From the NCBI GenBank assembly GCA_017542305.1, contig JAFXXK010000020.1:39014-103013 (forward strand): DNA of 64,000 nt, given 5' to 3'. Below, piece after piece: positions 50,627-59,174 of this stretch. Source of the stretch: a bacterium. Its GTDB lineage: Bacteria > Cyanobacteriota > Vampirovibrionia > Gastranaerophilales > Gastranaerophilaceae. The notes under the pieces are model-generated. The model worked only from the letters and a program-made list of their open reading frames with translations. It was not told where the DNA came from and made no database searches. The translations under genes and the position numbers were made by a program. Positions within the stretch are counted from its first letter, which is position 1, and every line of letters begins with the position of its first letter.

Positions 50627-52588
50627 ATGTCAGTAAAAAATATAATCACAGTATTAATTTTGATAATAGGATTGGCGATACCTGCCTTAGCTTATGAGGA
50701 GTACGAGTCTATGTACTATCCTCCTGAGGCACGTCAGGGTGATATATTATTTTCTCAGTCTAAACGTTTGGTAGATGCAATTAACCCTACCCCGTCAACA
50801 AATCCTGCCGGTATATCTTTCCCCGGGGCAAGAGGTTCAAATCAGCTCGTTTTATATACTTCAACATACGGTGAACGCACAGGAACAAATGAATTTGGAA
50901 CAGAGGCTGTTATCAAAGGGAATACCGTTGTTGAATTAGGCGGCGCGGATTCGTTTATTCCGTCTGATGGTGCGGTTATCAGTGGGCATGGTACTGCAAA
51001 AAATTGGATAAGTTCAAATTTAACTATCGGGACAAAAGTGTATTATGATGCTGTTACGGGGGCTCTTACGACATATACGACATCAAGAAGTTATATGTTT
51101 GAAGCGATGCAAAAAATTGATGAAGCAAATACAATGATTGATTATTATAAATTGGCAAACCCCGGATATGATTGGAAAGTACCTAACGACTATATAAAAG
51201 AAGCTCAGAATTATATGCGTAAAGGCGAAAAAAATCCTAATCAGATGAAACAGTATTCGAAGCTGGCTATAGACTCTGCAAATTCTGCAATAAAAAGCGT
51301 ATTACCGTTTAAGACTAATGAATTTAAGGGGGTCTGGCTGCGTCCGACAGAAACAAATGCTGCCGAAATTGCAGAATCCGTCAGAAAAATAAAATCTGCC
51401 GGTATAGATAATGTTTTTATAGAAACATATTTTCACGGGAGAACTATTTTCCCCAGTAAAGTTATGAGTGATTACGGGTTTGTTGATCAGAACGAAAAAT
51501 TTGTCGGCTTTGACCCGTTAAAAGTATGGATTAGTGAAGCTCATAAAAACGGTATGAAGGTTCATATTTGGTTTGAGACTTTTTATGTAGGAAATAAAGC
51601 TCCGTCATCAAATCCGAATAATATTCTTGCTGTAAAACCCGATTGGGGAAATAAAACGCTTGCCCGTTATACTTCATACGGTGCGACACCTTCTGCGTCA
51701 GAGCATAACGGATACTTTTTAGACCCGTCTAATCTTGAGGTTCAGGAATTTTTGGCTAAACTTATATGGGAGATAATAACGGATTATAAACCCGATGGTA
51801 TTAATCTTGATTATATTCGTTATCCTCAGGCTATTTCGGCTTCAGCGCAGGGAAATTGGGGTTATACCGCAAATGCCAGAGCTTTATTCAGCCAGGAGTA
51901 TGGAGTTGATCCCGTTAATTTAACGACTTCAGACCCGTTATGGTATAACTGGAGTAATTTCAGACGTAATCAGGTTACAAATTTCGTAAAACATATAGGT
52001 AATATTTGCAAACAAAAGGGTATTTATCTGAGTGCAGTTATATTCCCCGATAAGAGTGTAGCTTACACAAGAAAATTACAGGATTGGTCATCGTGGTCAC
52101 AAAATCACTACCTGCAAGGGTTTACGCCTCTATTTTTGACTTGTGATCATAAGACATTTACTTCTCAGGTTAAGACAGTTCTTAATTATAAAGAACCTGA
52201 AACCGATTTGTTTGCCGGTTTGTTTGTTACATTTATGGGTGGCAGCGAAGAAGATTTAATTCGTCAGATTCATGAATCAAGGAAGCTGGATGTAAACGGA
52301 GTTATACTTTTTGACTATGCTCATTTGGGAGATAAATATATTCAGGCTTTATCAAAAAGAGCTTTTTCTGCGGATGCTAAATCAAATGTAAAAAAAAACG
52401 TTTCTTCAGTTTCGCAGGAAAACGTAAAACCGGTAAGATACAGGTCAACAATTGAAGACTTGCTGCAGTCACAAGAATACACGGAAATAAAGCAGGAGCA
52501 AAACGCAAAATTTATTATAAAAAGATATGACCCTGGTAAAATGATTGCTCCGGCACCTGCACTGTCTACGCAAAAGAAAAAATATTGA
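50627..52588 (+). CDS. Secreted GHL10-type glycosidase-like protein
   Basis: A 653-residue exported protein. The signal peptide MSVKNIITVLILIIGLAIPA ends near residue 22. An unknown region follows (23-215) that may be a binding domain. The glycosyl hydrolase-like 10 (PF02638) TIM barrel runs from about 225 to 560, with NEFKGVWLRPTETN, IDNVFIETYFHGRTIFPS, GMKVHIWFETFYVGN and PDGINLDYIRYPQ. Family members have possible acids here (Glu in IWFE, Asp in NLDYIRYP). The likely target is peptidoglycan or another surface glycan; this is inferred. A charged tail (560-653) follows. GGGGAG precedes ATG 50627. Confidence 0.88.
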   Translation: MSVKNIITVLILIIGLAIPALAYEEYESMYYPPEARQGDILFSQSKRLVDAINPTPSTNPAGISFPGARGSNQLVLYTSTYGERTGTNEFGTEAVIKGNTVVELGGADSFIPSDGAVISGHGTAKNWISSNLTIGTKVYYDAVTGALTTYTTSRSYMFEAMQKIDEANTMIDYYKLANPGYDWKVPNDYIKEAQNYMRKGEKNPNQMKQYSKLAIDSANSAIKSVLPFKTNEFKGVWLRPTETNAAEIAESVRKIKSAGIDNVFIETYFHGRTIFPSKVMSDYGFVDQNEKFVGFDPLKVWISEAHKNGMKVHIWFETFYVGNKAPSSNPNNILAVKPDWGNKTLARYTSYGATPSASEHNGYFLDPSNLEVQEFLAKLIWEIITDYKPDGINLDYIRYPQAISASAQGNWGYTANARALFSQEYGVDPVNLTTSDPLWYNWSNFRRNQVTNFVKHIGNICKQKGIYLSAVIFPDKSVAYTRKLQDWSSWSQNHYLQGFTPLFLTCDHKTFTSQVKTVLNYKEPETDLFAGLFVTFMGGSEEDLIRQIHESRKLDVNGVILFDYAHLGDKYIQALSKRAFSADAKSNVKKNVSSVSQENVKPVRYRSTIEDLLQSQEYTEIKQEQNAKFIIKRYDPGKMIAPAPALSTQKKKY

Positions 52589-52633
52589 TTATTTGTGTCT
52601 GTTAAAATTTTGTTAACAAACAAGTAAAGATAC

Positions 52634-52662
52634 TTGCCCAATAAATATATATACTGTAGAAT
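52634..52662 (+). promoter_or_regulatory. Promoter of the beta-lactamase-fold gene
   Basis: TTGCCC (52634-52639), a 17-bp spacer and TAGAAT (52657-52662), 33 bp before ATG 52696. Confidence 0.5.
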
Positions 52663-52695
52663 TGTTGTATAAGGGACTAAAGGAGATATGTGGGA

Positions 52696-53889
52696 ATGCC
52701 GGAAGTAGCAAGAAGGTATGAAGACAGATATTACTATTCCGAAAATACATACAGAACTTGTACTGCCATACCTGTAAAGCATTACAAACAGGTTACTCCT
52801 GTTTTAAAATGCCGTAAACCGCTGCCCAAGAAAAATAATGCAAAAGTTCAACGCAATAAAATTGCTGCGAGATTAATAACTTTTTCGGCATTATTATTGT
52901 TGGGAATTTTTGTTTTGCCGGTTGGATTCAGAAATATTTCAGGATCTTTCTTTACGAAGTCCCCGTATCCTAAATTAAAGACTGATTATAAAAAAATGGT
53001 ATTTCCTACGGTAGCTTATTTGAATAACAATTTGTTCATGAATGAGTTATCTTTAAATGGGGCTGCAAGTCCTAAAAAAGCTGCAATGACCGAGCTTATT
53101 ATCGGTAATGAGATGACTGATTTGGAAAACAGCATAAAAAATATTATGCCTATGTATCCGTCAATACATCCTTCTGTATTCGTTTGGGATTACGATACGG
53201 GTAATTTTGCAGATATAAACGGTGATGAAATGTTTGCTACCGCAAGTATAATTAAAATTCCTGTTTTGCTGCAGCTATTCCGTTCAATTGAAGCTAAACA
53301 ACTTTCTTTGTATGACAGAATGACTTTGACTGATTATTACAGAGCAGAGGGTTCCGGCAGTCTGCAGTTCAAGGCAGAAAACTCAAGCTATACGCTTGAT
53401 AAACTTGCCAGATTAATGATAACCGAATCTGATAATTCGGCAACAAATATGCTTATTGCCAGAGTCGGCTCCATGGTTGATGTTAATCAGGGGCTTAGAG
53501 ATTGGGGTTTAAAAAAGACACAGGTTAATGCGTGGTTACCGGATTTAAGCGGTACAAACCAATCAACGGCAAGAGATTTGGCAAGAATGCTCTATAATAT
53601 TGAAAATCCTAAATTTATATCTGAAGAATCATCTTCTAAAATTATAGATTATATGAGCCATGTTAAGAACGACAGATTATTACCTGCCGGACTTGGTGAG
53701 GGGGCTTCCATAATTCACAAAACGGGTGATATCGGGTCAATGCTTGGTGATGCAGGTATAGTTACTGCGGCAAACGGCAAAAAGTATATTGTGGTAATCC
53801 TGGCAAATCGTCCGCACAACTCTCCTTCAGGTAAAGAGTTTATTGTAAAAGCTTCCGAAATAATTTATAATTATATGCTTATGCTCTAA
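52696..53889 (+). CDS. Membrane-anchored class A beta-lactamase-fold protein
   Basis: A 397-residue protein with a long cytoplasmic N-terminus (1-55, Tyr- and Lys-rich), one membrane helix (about 58-80) and a periplasmic serine hydrolase domain (about 150-397). Active-site motifs of the penicillin-binding fold are present: SIIK (Ser184, Lys187), SDN (245-247) and KTG (342-344). The omega-loop Glu that deacylates in true class A beta-lactamases is not visible; the aligned stretch reads WLPDLSGTNQSTARD. So it may bind beta-lactams or muropeptides without hydrolysing efficiently. The start is ATG 52696, 10 nt after AAAGGAG; GTG at 52690 is less likely. Confidence 0.85.
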   Translation: MPEVARRYEDRYYYSENTYRTCTAIPVKHYKQVTPVLKCRKPLPKKNNAKVQRNKIAARLITFSALLLLGIFVLPVGFRNISGSFFTKSPYPKLKTDYKKMVFPTVAYLNNNLFMNELSLNGAASPKKAAMTELIIGNEMTDLENSIKNIMPMYPSIHPSVFVWDYDTGNFADINGDEMFATASIIKIPVLLQLFRSIEAKQLSLYDRMTLTDYYRAEGSGSLQFKAENSSYTLDKLARLMITESDNSATNMLIARVGSMVDVNQGLRDWGLKKTQVNAWLPDLSGTNQSTARDLARMLYNIENPKFISEESSSKIIDYMSHVKNDRLLPAGLGEGASIIHKTGDIGSMLGDAGIVTAANGKKYIVVILANRPHNSPSGKEFIVKASEIIYNYMLML

Positions 53890-53894
53890 ATTTA

Positions 53895-56063
53895 TTATTG
53901 GTTTTTCGCGTAGAAGAAATAGTCGAATTTGAACTGTTCAAATTTTGTATGCGGGATTTCCAGAATCTTTTTAAATCCCTTATTTTTAAAATATTGTTCC
54001 GTTGTCAGGCAATATTTCATAAATAAAATATTTTCTCTGTCCGGTAATGGAATTGATTCCGGTACGGGTTCATAATTACATGATATTCCGCTTATCGGCT
54101 TGAAGTCTGCGGAAGTTTTTGAGTTATTTTTATTATCAACATATTGTTCGTTATTTCTGGTTATTATAATGTCATAATTATTGAAATTAATAGTGTTGGC
54201 ATTTTCAAGTTCTGCGAAGTCAATTTTGTACCCCTCAAATTCAAGCATCTTTATTAAGAGCAGTCTTTCTGAAGCGCTTGGAAAATATAAAAATCTCTTA
54301 TCTTTTCCTATTTTTCTTATATTTTTCTCAACTTTGCATATTTGATTTCTTATAACCATCGGGTTTTCAATTTGTTTGGGCATTCCGGAACATTTTTCAT
54401 ATTCTCGGATTTGTTTGATGCTTACACCCTGTCCCATATATTCATATACTCTGTTAAAAGGTCTTCCCCATAAATGTGTAGAAATCAGCAGTAAACCAAA
54501 TAATGCGAATAGTGAAATAATAAATTTAACAGGATTATTTTTTCTTGAATATGAATATACCAGAATTGGTGAAGCAACTATACAAAAAGAAGTTAAAAAC
54601 CTTATATTAAATGACATAAATGTTATTTTATAAGACATAATTATTATGGCACCTAGCAAAATAAGTCCGAAAGAGCCTATAATTTTAGCGGAATTTTTCT
54701 TGCTGAAAACAGGTTTTACCATAGAATATATCCAGCAGGGTAAAAACAGCATAAATCCTAATATTCCGAGTCCCATACATTGTTCAATTAAGGAGCGGTT
54801 TAAATCAATTTTTAATGTTGTATTTATCCCATCTGAAATGTATGAAAGATTCAGACTTTCCAATATGTTTTCTTTAATGTCTAAAATTATCATTCCTAAG
54901 GAGTCATTCCACTTAAATCCGGTAAAATCAAAGAAAAGAAAAATATGTTTTATAAATCCGGCAACGGCCCCTTTTATACCGAAGAGATTTGAATGTATAG
55001 CCACAAAATATTCAGGTCCGAATAAACTGCCAAAATCTGCCAGATTCAATATGTAGTTATATGATGCAAATAATATAAAGTTTATTATTCCAAAACCTAT
55101 GAATTTTACAAAAGGTTTATAAAAATCTTTTTTAAGATATTTATATCCCATCCAAAGCATCCATAATCCGACAGGAAGAACCAGCATTAAAGCAGGGGTT
55201 TTTGTACCTATAGCCAAAGCGTAGGCAAGAGCCGAAAAATAAAGTTCATTTTTTTTGCCTGTTTTTAGATTTTCCCAATATAAATATATAGAGGAAAGAA
55301 CAAGTCCCGCAATGATTATATCGGTTTCTGTTCCCGAAAGTTGTACTATTACCGCCGGTAATGAAGAAAGTATAAATATTGTCCAAAGTTTTACCCGTTC
55401 AGATATTCTGGTATTCCCAAGTATTCCGTAAAGAGAAGTTATAGACAATAAAAACCCTGCGAATGAAAAAATACCGAACCATAGTTGTTTTTTTAGAAAT
55501 ATTAATAACCACAGATAAAGTATTTCAGAATTAATCGGCATTACGAGTGCTCTTGTGTCAGCCGTAAAAAAGTGATTTAAATTCCCGTTGCTTATCCAAA
55601 ATGTACTCCTCATTACATGGTAAGCATCAGCATCCGGATTTACAATCGGCATAAACGAAATTAAAAACAAGGATATTCCGCACATAAATAAAAATGCTAA
55701 TCCCAGTACCAAAAGATATTTGTCCGACATCACCGCATAATACAAACGCTTAAAAAATCTTTTACATCTTATGTGAAATACGGGTTTCCCTTTTTTATAC
55801 CATATTATCCCGGAAATTATCGCAAATAAGATATTCAGACTCAATATTCCCGTTTGGGAAATTTTTGAAAATAATGATAAAATTTCTACATTTAAAACTA
55901 ATGATGCAAACATTGATAAACAGTAATATAAAAATATTTTTATAAAATTTTTCTGTTCAAATATTGAAGTTATAAAAAATCCTGTAATCAGTGTAAGTAT
56001 TAAAGATGTAAAAAATAATATCATTTTAGACTCCGATAATATATTTATTCTTAATTTTACCAT
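53895..56063 (-). CDS. Polytopic GT-C-like membrane protein
   Basis: A 722-residue inner-membrane protein with about twelve helices in the first 530 residues. An acidic VNPDADAYHVMR motif follows the helix ending FLISFMP (near 140-155), typical of GT-C glycosyltransferases (GT39/GT83 relatives) that use lipid-linked sugars. The last 190 residues are soluble, probably periplasmic, with YFPSASERLLLIKMLEFEG. Family placement is by topology and the DAD motif, so the substrate is unknown. An alternative start is Met14. It converges on the beta-lactamase-fold gene 5 bp away. Confidence 0.75.
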   Translation of the reverse strand: MVKLRINILSESKMILFFTSLILTLITGFFITSIFEQKNFIKIFLYYCLSMFASLVLNVEILSLFSKISQTGILSLNILFAIISGIIWYKKGKPVFHIRCKRFFKRLYYAVMSDKYLLVLGLAFLFMCGISLFLISFMPIVNPDADAYHVMRSTFWISNGNLNHFFTADTRALVMPINSEILYLWLLIFLKKQLWFGIFSFAGFLLSITSLYGILGNTRISERVKLWTIFILSSLPAVIVQLSGTETDIIIAGLVLSSIYLYWENLKTGKKNELYFSALAYALAIGTKTPALMLVLPVGLWMLWMGYKYLKKDFYKPFVKFIGFGIINFILFASYNYILNLADFGSLFGPEYFVAIHSNLFGIKGAVAGFIKHIFLFFDFTGFKWNDSLGMIILDIKENILESLNLSYISDGINTTLKIDLNRSLIEQCMGLGILGFMLFLPCWIYSMVKPVFSKKNSAKIIGSFGLILLGAIIIMSYKITFMSFNIRFLTSFCIVASPILVYSYSRKNNPVKFIISLFALFGLLLISTHLWGRPFNRVYEYMGQGVSIKQIREYEKCSGMPKQIENPMVIRNQICKVEKNIRKIGKDKRFLYFPSASERLLLIKMLEFEGYKIDFAELENANTINFNNYDIIITRNNEQYVDNKNNSKTSADFKPISGISCNYEPVPESIPLPDRENILFMKYCLTTEQYFKNKGFKKILEIPHTKFEQFKFDYFFYAKNQ

Positions 56064-56104
56064 AATGTAAAATACTTTACAAAATAGTTTTTTTAAGTTA
56101 ATAT

Positions 56105-56246
56105 GGTCTTGTTATGATGAAAAGATTTCAAAACCGACGTACATATTTAAGTAGAAAGGCTTGTTTATAGAATAAGGCGTTTACTTTTGTCGTTGAAATG
56201 AAATCTTAAACAAGACCTTTTATACTGAAAGAGGTCTTATTTTTTT
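56105..56246 (+). ncRNA. Rod-like leader RNA with competing terminator
   Basis: GGTCTTGTT (56105-56113) pairs with AACAAGACC (56209-56217), then AAGATTTCA (56122-56130) with TGAAATCTT (56199-56207), and AAGTA/TACTT inside (56149-56186). The same 3' strand can instead pair as AAGACCT (56212-56218) with AGGTCTT (56232-56238), followed by seven T (56240-56246), a terminator. The two folds exclude each other, as in riboswitches and attenuators. A possible promoter is TTTACA (56076-56081), 17 bp, TAATAT (56099-56104), but it would place the start inside the first strand. A 6S-like or other small RNA is an alternative reading. Confidence 0.5.
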
Positions 56247-56354
56247 GTTTGTAAACAAACGTAAAAATTACAATCAAAATAAGCAATTTAAAGTATTCAG
56301 TAACGTTAAAATTAAAGTGAAAGGTAGCAGTATGAAACATAATATCCGACGAAA

Positions 56355-56446
56355 CTTAACCATAAAGGCGAATGCCCCAATCGTCAAATTAATGAATTTA
56401 ATTTGGGGCTTGTAGTACTCAGGTTAAGTGAGGAGCATACCGCTCC
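56355..56446 (+). promoter_or_regulatory. Structured 5' leader element
   Basis: CTTAACC (56355-56361) pairs with GGTTAAG (56422-56428). Inside is GCCCCAA/TTGGGGC (56374-56380 with 56403-56409) carrying a second AAATT/AATTT hairpin. GGAGC/GCTCC (56432-56446) follows, 14 nt before ATG 56461, close to the AAAGG ribosome site. The fold is compact and GC-rich compared with its surroundings, suggesting a conserved RNA. I do not recognise a known riboswitch class. Confidence 0.5.
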
Positions 56447-56460
56447 CGAAAGGTTAGAAA

Positions 56461-57858
56461 ATGATTTCCCCAATATCGGCAAGTAAAATATATTCGGTTT
56501 TAGCAAACAGTGATTCTTTAATCCCTATGGGTATTAAAGATACGGCAAACAGCTTAGGTTTGACCGCAGGTTCATATATTACGGGTCAGGCAGCAGAGAG
56601 CCATGACAGATTTATAGATGAGTTCGGTACTCAGGCTATTTGGTTATTAGGTATTCCCGCATACAAAAAGATTTTAGACTGGGTTATGTTTAAACCCATG
56701 GGTTATGATGCAGGTGTTGATGTCAGAATAATGAAAGACAACGATGTTCTTGAGTTAGCTAAAAAATATGCAAAACAGCATGATGAAAAATTCAAGAATA
56801 ATGTTAATGTTAAAAAGATAGCTGAAAACATTGAAAAAGCCGCATCAAATTCAAAAGCATTCAAAGGTTTAACTTTTGGTAAGTTTGTAGCTGCTACTGC
56901 TTTAACTATCCTTTCATATGGCGGACTTACCAAATTCAGACACAATTACAGAGAGAATAAGATTAAGAAAGAGTTTTTTGCTAAACAGGAAGCACTTAAA
57001 AAAGAACAGGCAAATCAGACAGCTCAAAACAACGGCAAAACATCATTTACAGGCGGATTACAAGATTTTATGTTCTCTCCCGTAAAAAATATGATGATAG
57101 TTGACGGTGTTATTACCGGGCAAAGATTAGGAACTTCCAAAAATCCGCAGGAATTTTTCCAGTACTGTATCAAAGAAGGATTTTTCTGGTTCTTTATGTA
57201 TTTTGCAGGCGACCATATCAAGAAATATATCGAAAACAGTTCTTTAATGAAAAAAGGTTTACCGATAGATATGGATTCAAGAGCGTTAGAATCGGAAGAA
57301 CTCAAGAAAGCATTGTTAAATAACAAGATAATGGACAGTATTTATGAATTTCCTGTTTCTGACAAACCTACAAATGTCGAAGTTTACAAATTCGTAAATG
57401 AAACTCCGGATAACCTTGTAGTTCAAATGGCTAAAAAATCCGGTATCATCAAAACCGTAAAAGAAAATACCGGCTTGTTCTCTAAACCTAAAGATACAGG
57501 TTCTGTAGATAACAGAAAATATATAAATACCGATGATGTAATCGGAGTAAAAAATAAACTCAAAACATTATACGAAAAGAGTCAGGAATTTATCCAAAAA
57601 GAAGCTGAAAAATTAGGTATGGCTGTTGAGGAAGTTTCGGAAGCAGATAAAACAAAGATGCTTGAAGCATATCTGGAAAAAGTTAAGAAAGCTAACGGCA
57701 GAGCCGCATTAAAGAGTATCGGAGCTTGTATCGGAGTTCTCGGTGTATTAATGCCGTCTATAATCGTTGCATGGAGACTTCTCGATAAAGATAATCAGGG
57801 CTACAGAGTAAGAGAAGATATCGAAAACAAATTAAAAGCACAAGTTGCAAACGCATAA
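56461..57858 (+). CDS. Membrane protein, remote paralog of the 44770 protein
   Basis: A 465-residue protein of unknown function. Hydrophobic segments near 55-75, 140-158, 236-255 and 430-450 suggest a membrane protein with charged helical parts between. KTSFTGG (near 194-200) is an internal copy of the F-x-G tag motif. The region ITGQRLGTSKNPQEFFQYCI to FAGDHIKKYIEN parallels the LGRIFASKDSTELR to FVAKGVGQM region of the protein at 44770. The N-terminus, MGIKDTANSLGLTAG, lacks a signal peptide. AAAGG precedes ATG 56461. The long structured leader suggests RNA-level control. A convergent unknown gene lies 5 bp downstream. Confidence 0.75.
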   Translation: MISPISASKIYSVLANSDSLIPMGIKDTANSLGLTAGSYITGQAAESHDRFIDEFGTQAIWLLGIPAYKKILDWVMFKPMGYDAGVDVRIMKDNDVLELAKKYAKQHDEKFKNNVNVKKIAENIEKAASNSKAFKGLTFGKFVAATALTILSYGGLTKFRHNYRENKIKKEFFAKQEALKKEQANQTAQNNGKTSFTGGLQDFMFSPVKNMMIVDGVITGQRLGTSKNPQEFFQYCIKEGFFWFFMYFAGDHIKKYIENSSLMKKGLPIDMDSRALESEELKKALLNNKIMDSIYEFPVSDKPTNVEVYKFVNETPDNLVVQMAKKSGIIKTVKENTGLFSKPKDTGSVDNRKYINTDDVIGVKNKLKTLYEKSQEFIQKEAEKLGMAVEEVSEADKTKMLEAYLEKVKKANGRAALKSIGACIGVLGVLMPSIIVAWRLLDKDNQGYRVREDIENKLKAQVANA

Positions 57859-57863
57859 CAGTC

Positions 57864-59027
57864 TTAATTTACATTTAAGAACTTTAACGTTTCTTCTTGT
57901 ATTTTAGCAAGTTCTTCATATTGAATATCTTTTGGATTTTGAACAACTGTTTCCAAATATTTAACTAATCTGTGACAAGTCCCGGGCGGAATAAGACCGT
58001 CAAGGAATATTGCATAATGATTTGAAAGCGGACGTTCTCCGCTATTCCAGGGCAATGCTACCGCAATTTCAGTTGTACTTCTGCCGTCTTTTGGAGTATT
58101 ATATGATATAGCATACCCTTCCCATTTTTTACCCCTCAGCATCTTTCTAAGCAGTATTCTTCCATCGGTACACCATTTTTCCCCGCCGCCTCTGAATTGG
58201 TATGCTCCTCTGTCATGGAAATCAAAATATATTCCTATATTTTTTATTGAGTACTGTGTATTATATTTACCGTTTAAAACCCCTGTTATTACCGGAGTAA
58301 ATTTATCGGGATCTGCAATACCGTTTGCATTAAGTGTTCTGAATATATCTTTTACTCTTTCTTTTGATACTATACCGTTTATTTTTACTCCGAAGAAATC
58401 GCTTCCGCATGGCAGAATTATTTCCGTTGTTTCGTTTGCATCGTCATACAAAACAGTCAAATCTTTGTTATGAACTTTTTTTAGTGTATCAATTGATGGT
58501 CTGGAGCTTCCGTTTGTTTGGAAAGGTTTTTGAGCTATATAACCTGATACTTGTATATCTTCGGATTTATATTCTTTAACTGTTTCGGGTAATTTCGTCG
58601 AATATGTCTGGATAGGTTTTTGGGGTTTTTGAATCTGTTCTGTTTGCTGAAGTTCCGATGTTTTTTCAGTTTGCGGTTGGGGTTTGGAAGTACCTGATGC
58701 AGCTGTGGATTTGTTTTCAGGCATGGTATTTGTTTTTGGTTCGGGAACTGCATGAGTATGAGGTTTTATTTCTTTGACTTCTCTTTCTGCTCCGCCAAGA
58801 TATCTTTGAAGATTTTTCCCGAATTTGCCCTTTCTTGCCAAAACTCCAAGTGTAATCAAAGCTGTTGCAGCGGTTACCGCACCAAGTGTAAAATCCCTAG
58901 GGGTGCTTGATTTTACTGTAATCTGCGATTCCGGTTTATCTTGTGACGGTTCGGGATTATTTGCAGGTTTTGGCAGAGTATTTATATTTCGTTTTAATGA
59001 AAAATCTGTTTTAAAATCTACACTCAT
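57864..59027 (-). CDS. Unknown membrane-anchored protein with Pro/Gln-rich linker
   Basis: A 387-residue protein. Residues 1-45 are polar and Pro/Lys-rich, then one membrane helix (about 48-65, GAVTAATALITLGVLA). A Pro/Gln/Thr-rich linker (75-165) contains repeated PKT, QPQT and QKPQKP-like stretches. The C-terminal 220 residues look globular, with YDDANETTEIILPCGSDF, IYFDFHDRGAYQFRGG, WCTDGRILLRKMLRG and AVALPWNSGERPLSNHYAIF. I do not recognise the domain. It may be an anchored periplasmic or cytoplasmic protein; topology is not clear. The start codon ATG 59027 has only a weak ribosome site. Confidence 0.72.
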   Translation of the reverse strand: MSVDFKTDFSLKRNINTLPKPANNPEPSQDKPESQITVKSSTPRDFTLGAVTAATALITLGVLARKGKFGKNLQRYLGGAEREVKEIKPHTHAVPEPKTNTMPENKSTAASGTSKPQPQTEKTSELQQTEQIQKPQKPIQTYSTKLPETVKEYKSEDIQVSGYIAQKPFQTNGSSRPSIDTLKKVHNKDLTVLYDDANETTEIILPCGSDFFGVKINGIVSKERVKDIFRTLNANGIADPDKFTPVITGVLNGKYNTQYSIKNIGIYFDFHDRGAYQFRGGGEKWCTDGRILLRKMLRGKKWEGYAISYNTPKDGRSTTEIAVALPWNSGERPLSNHYAIFLDGLIPPGTCHRLVKYLETVVQNPKDIQYEELAKIQEETLKFLNVN

Positions 59028-59174
59028 ATTCGCAACTTTCTACAATTATATAAAATAATATAAAATCTCTTTTTTTCGGAATTGTTTATAAATTGTTACA
59101 TTATTCATATTTTCCGCAACAAAATTTTTTTACGGGTTTTATAGCGGGTAAATTAATTTTACAGGAGTTATAAT

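Noticed and set aside
56105..56217. 6S RNA
   Set aside because: The rod shape fits, but the length (about 113 nt) is short for 6S and I cannot see the typical central bubble; it is listed only as a structured leader RNA.
56355..56446. A named riboswitch (for example SAM, c-di-GMP, THF, guanidine)
   Set aside because: None of the core consensus motifs I know matches this stretch.
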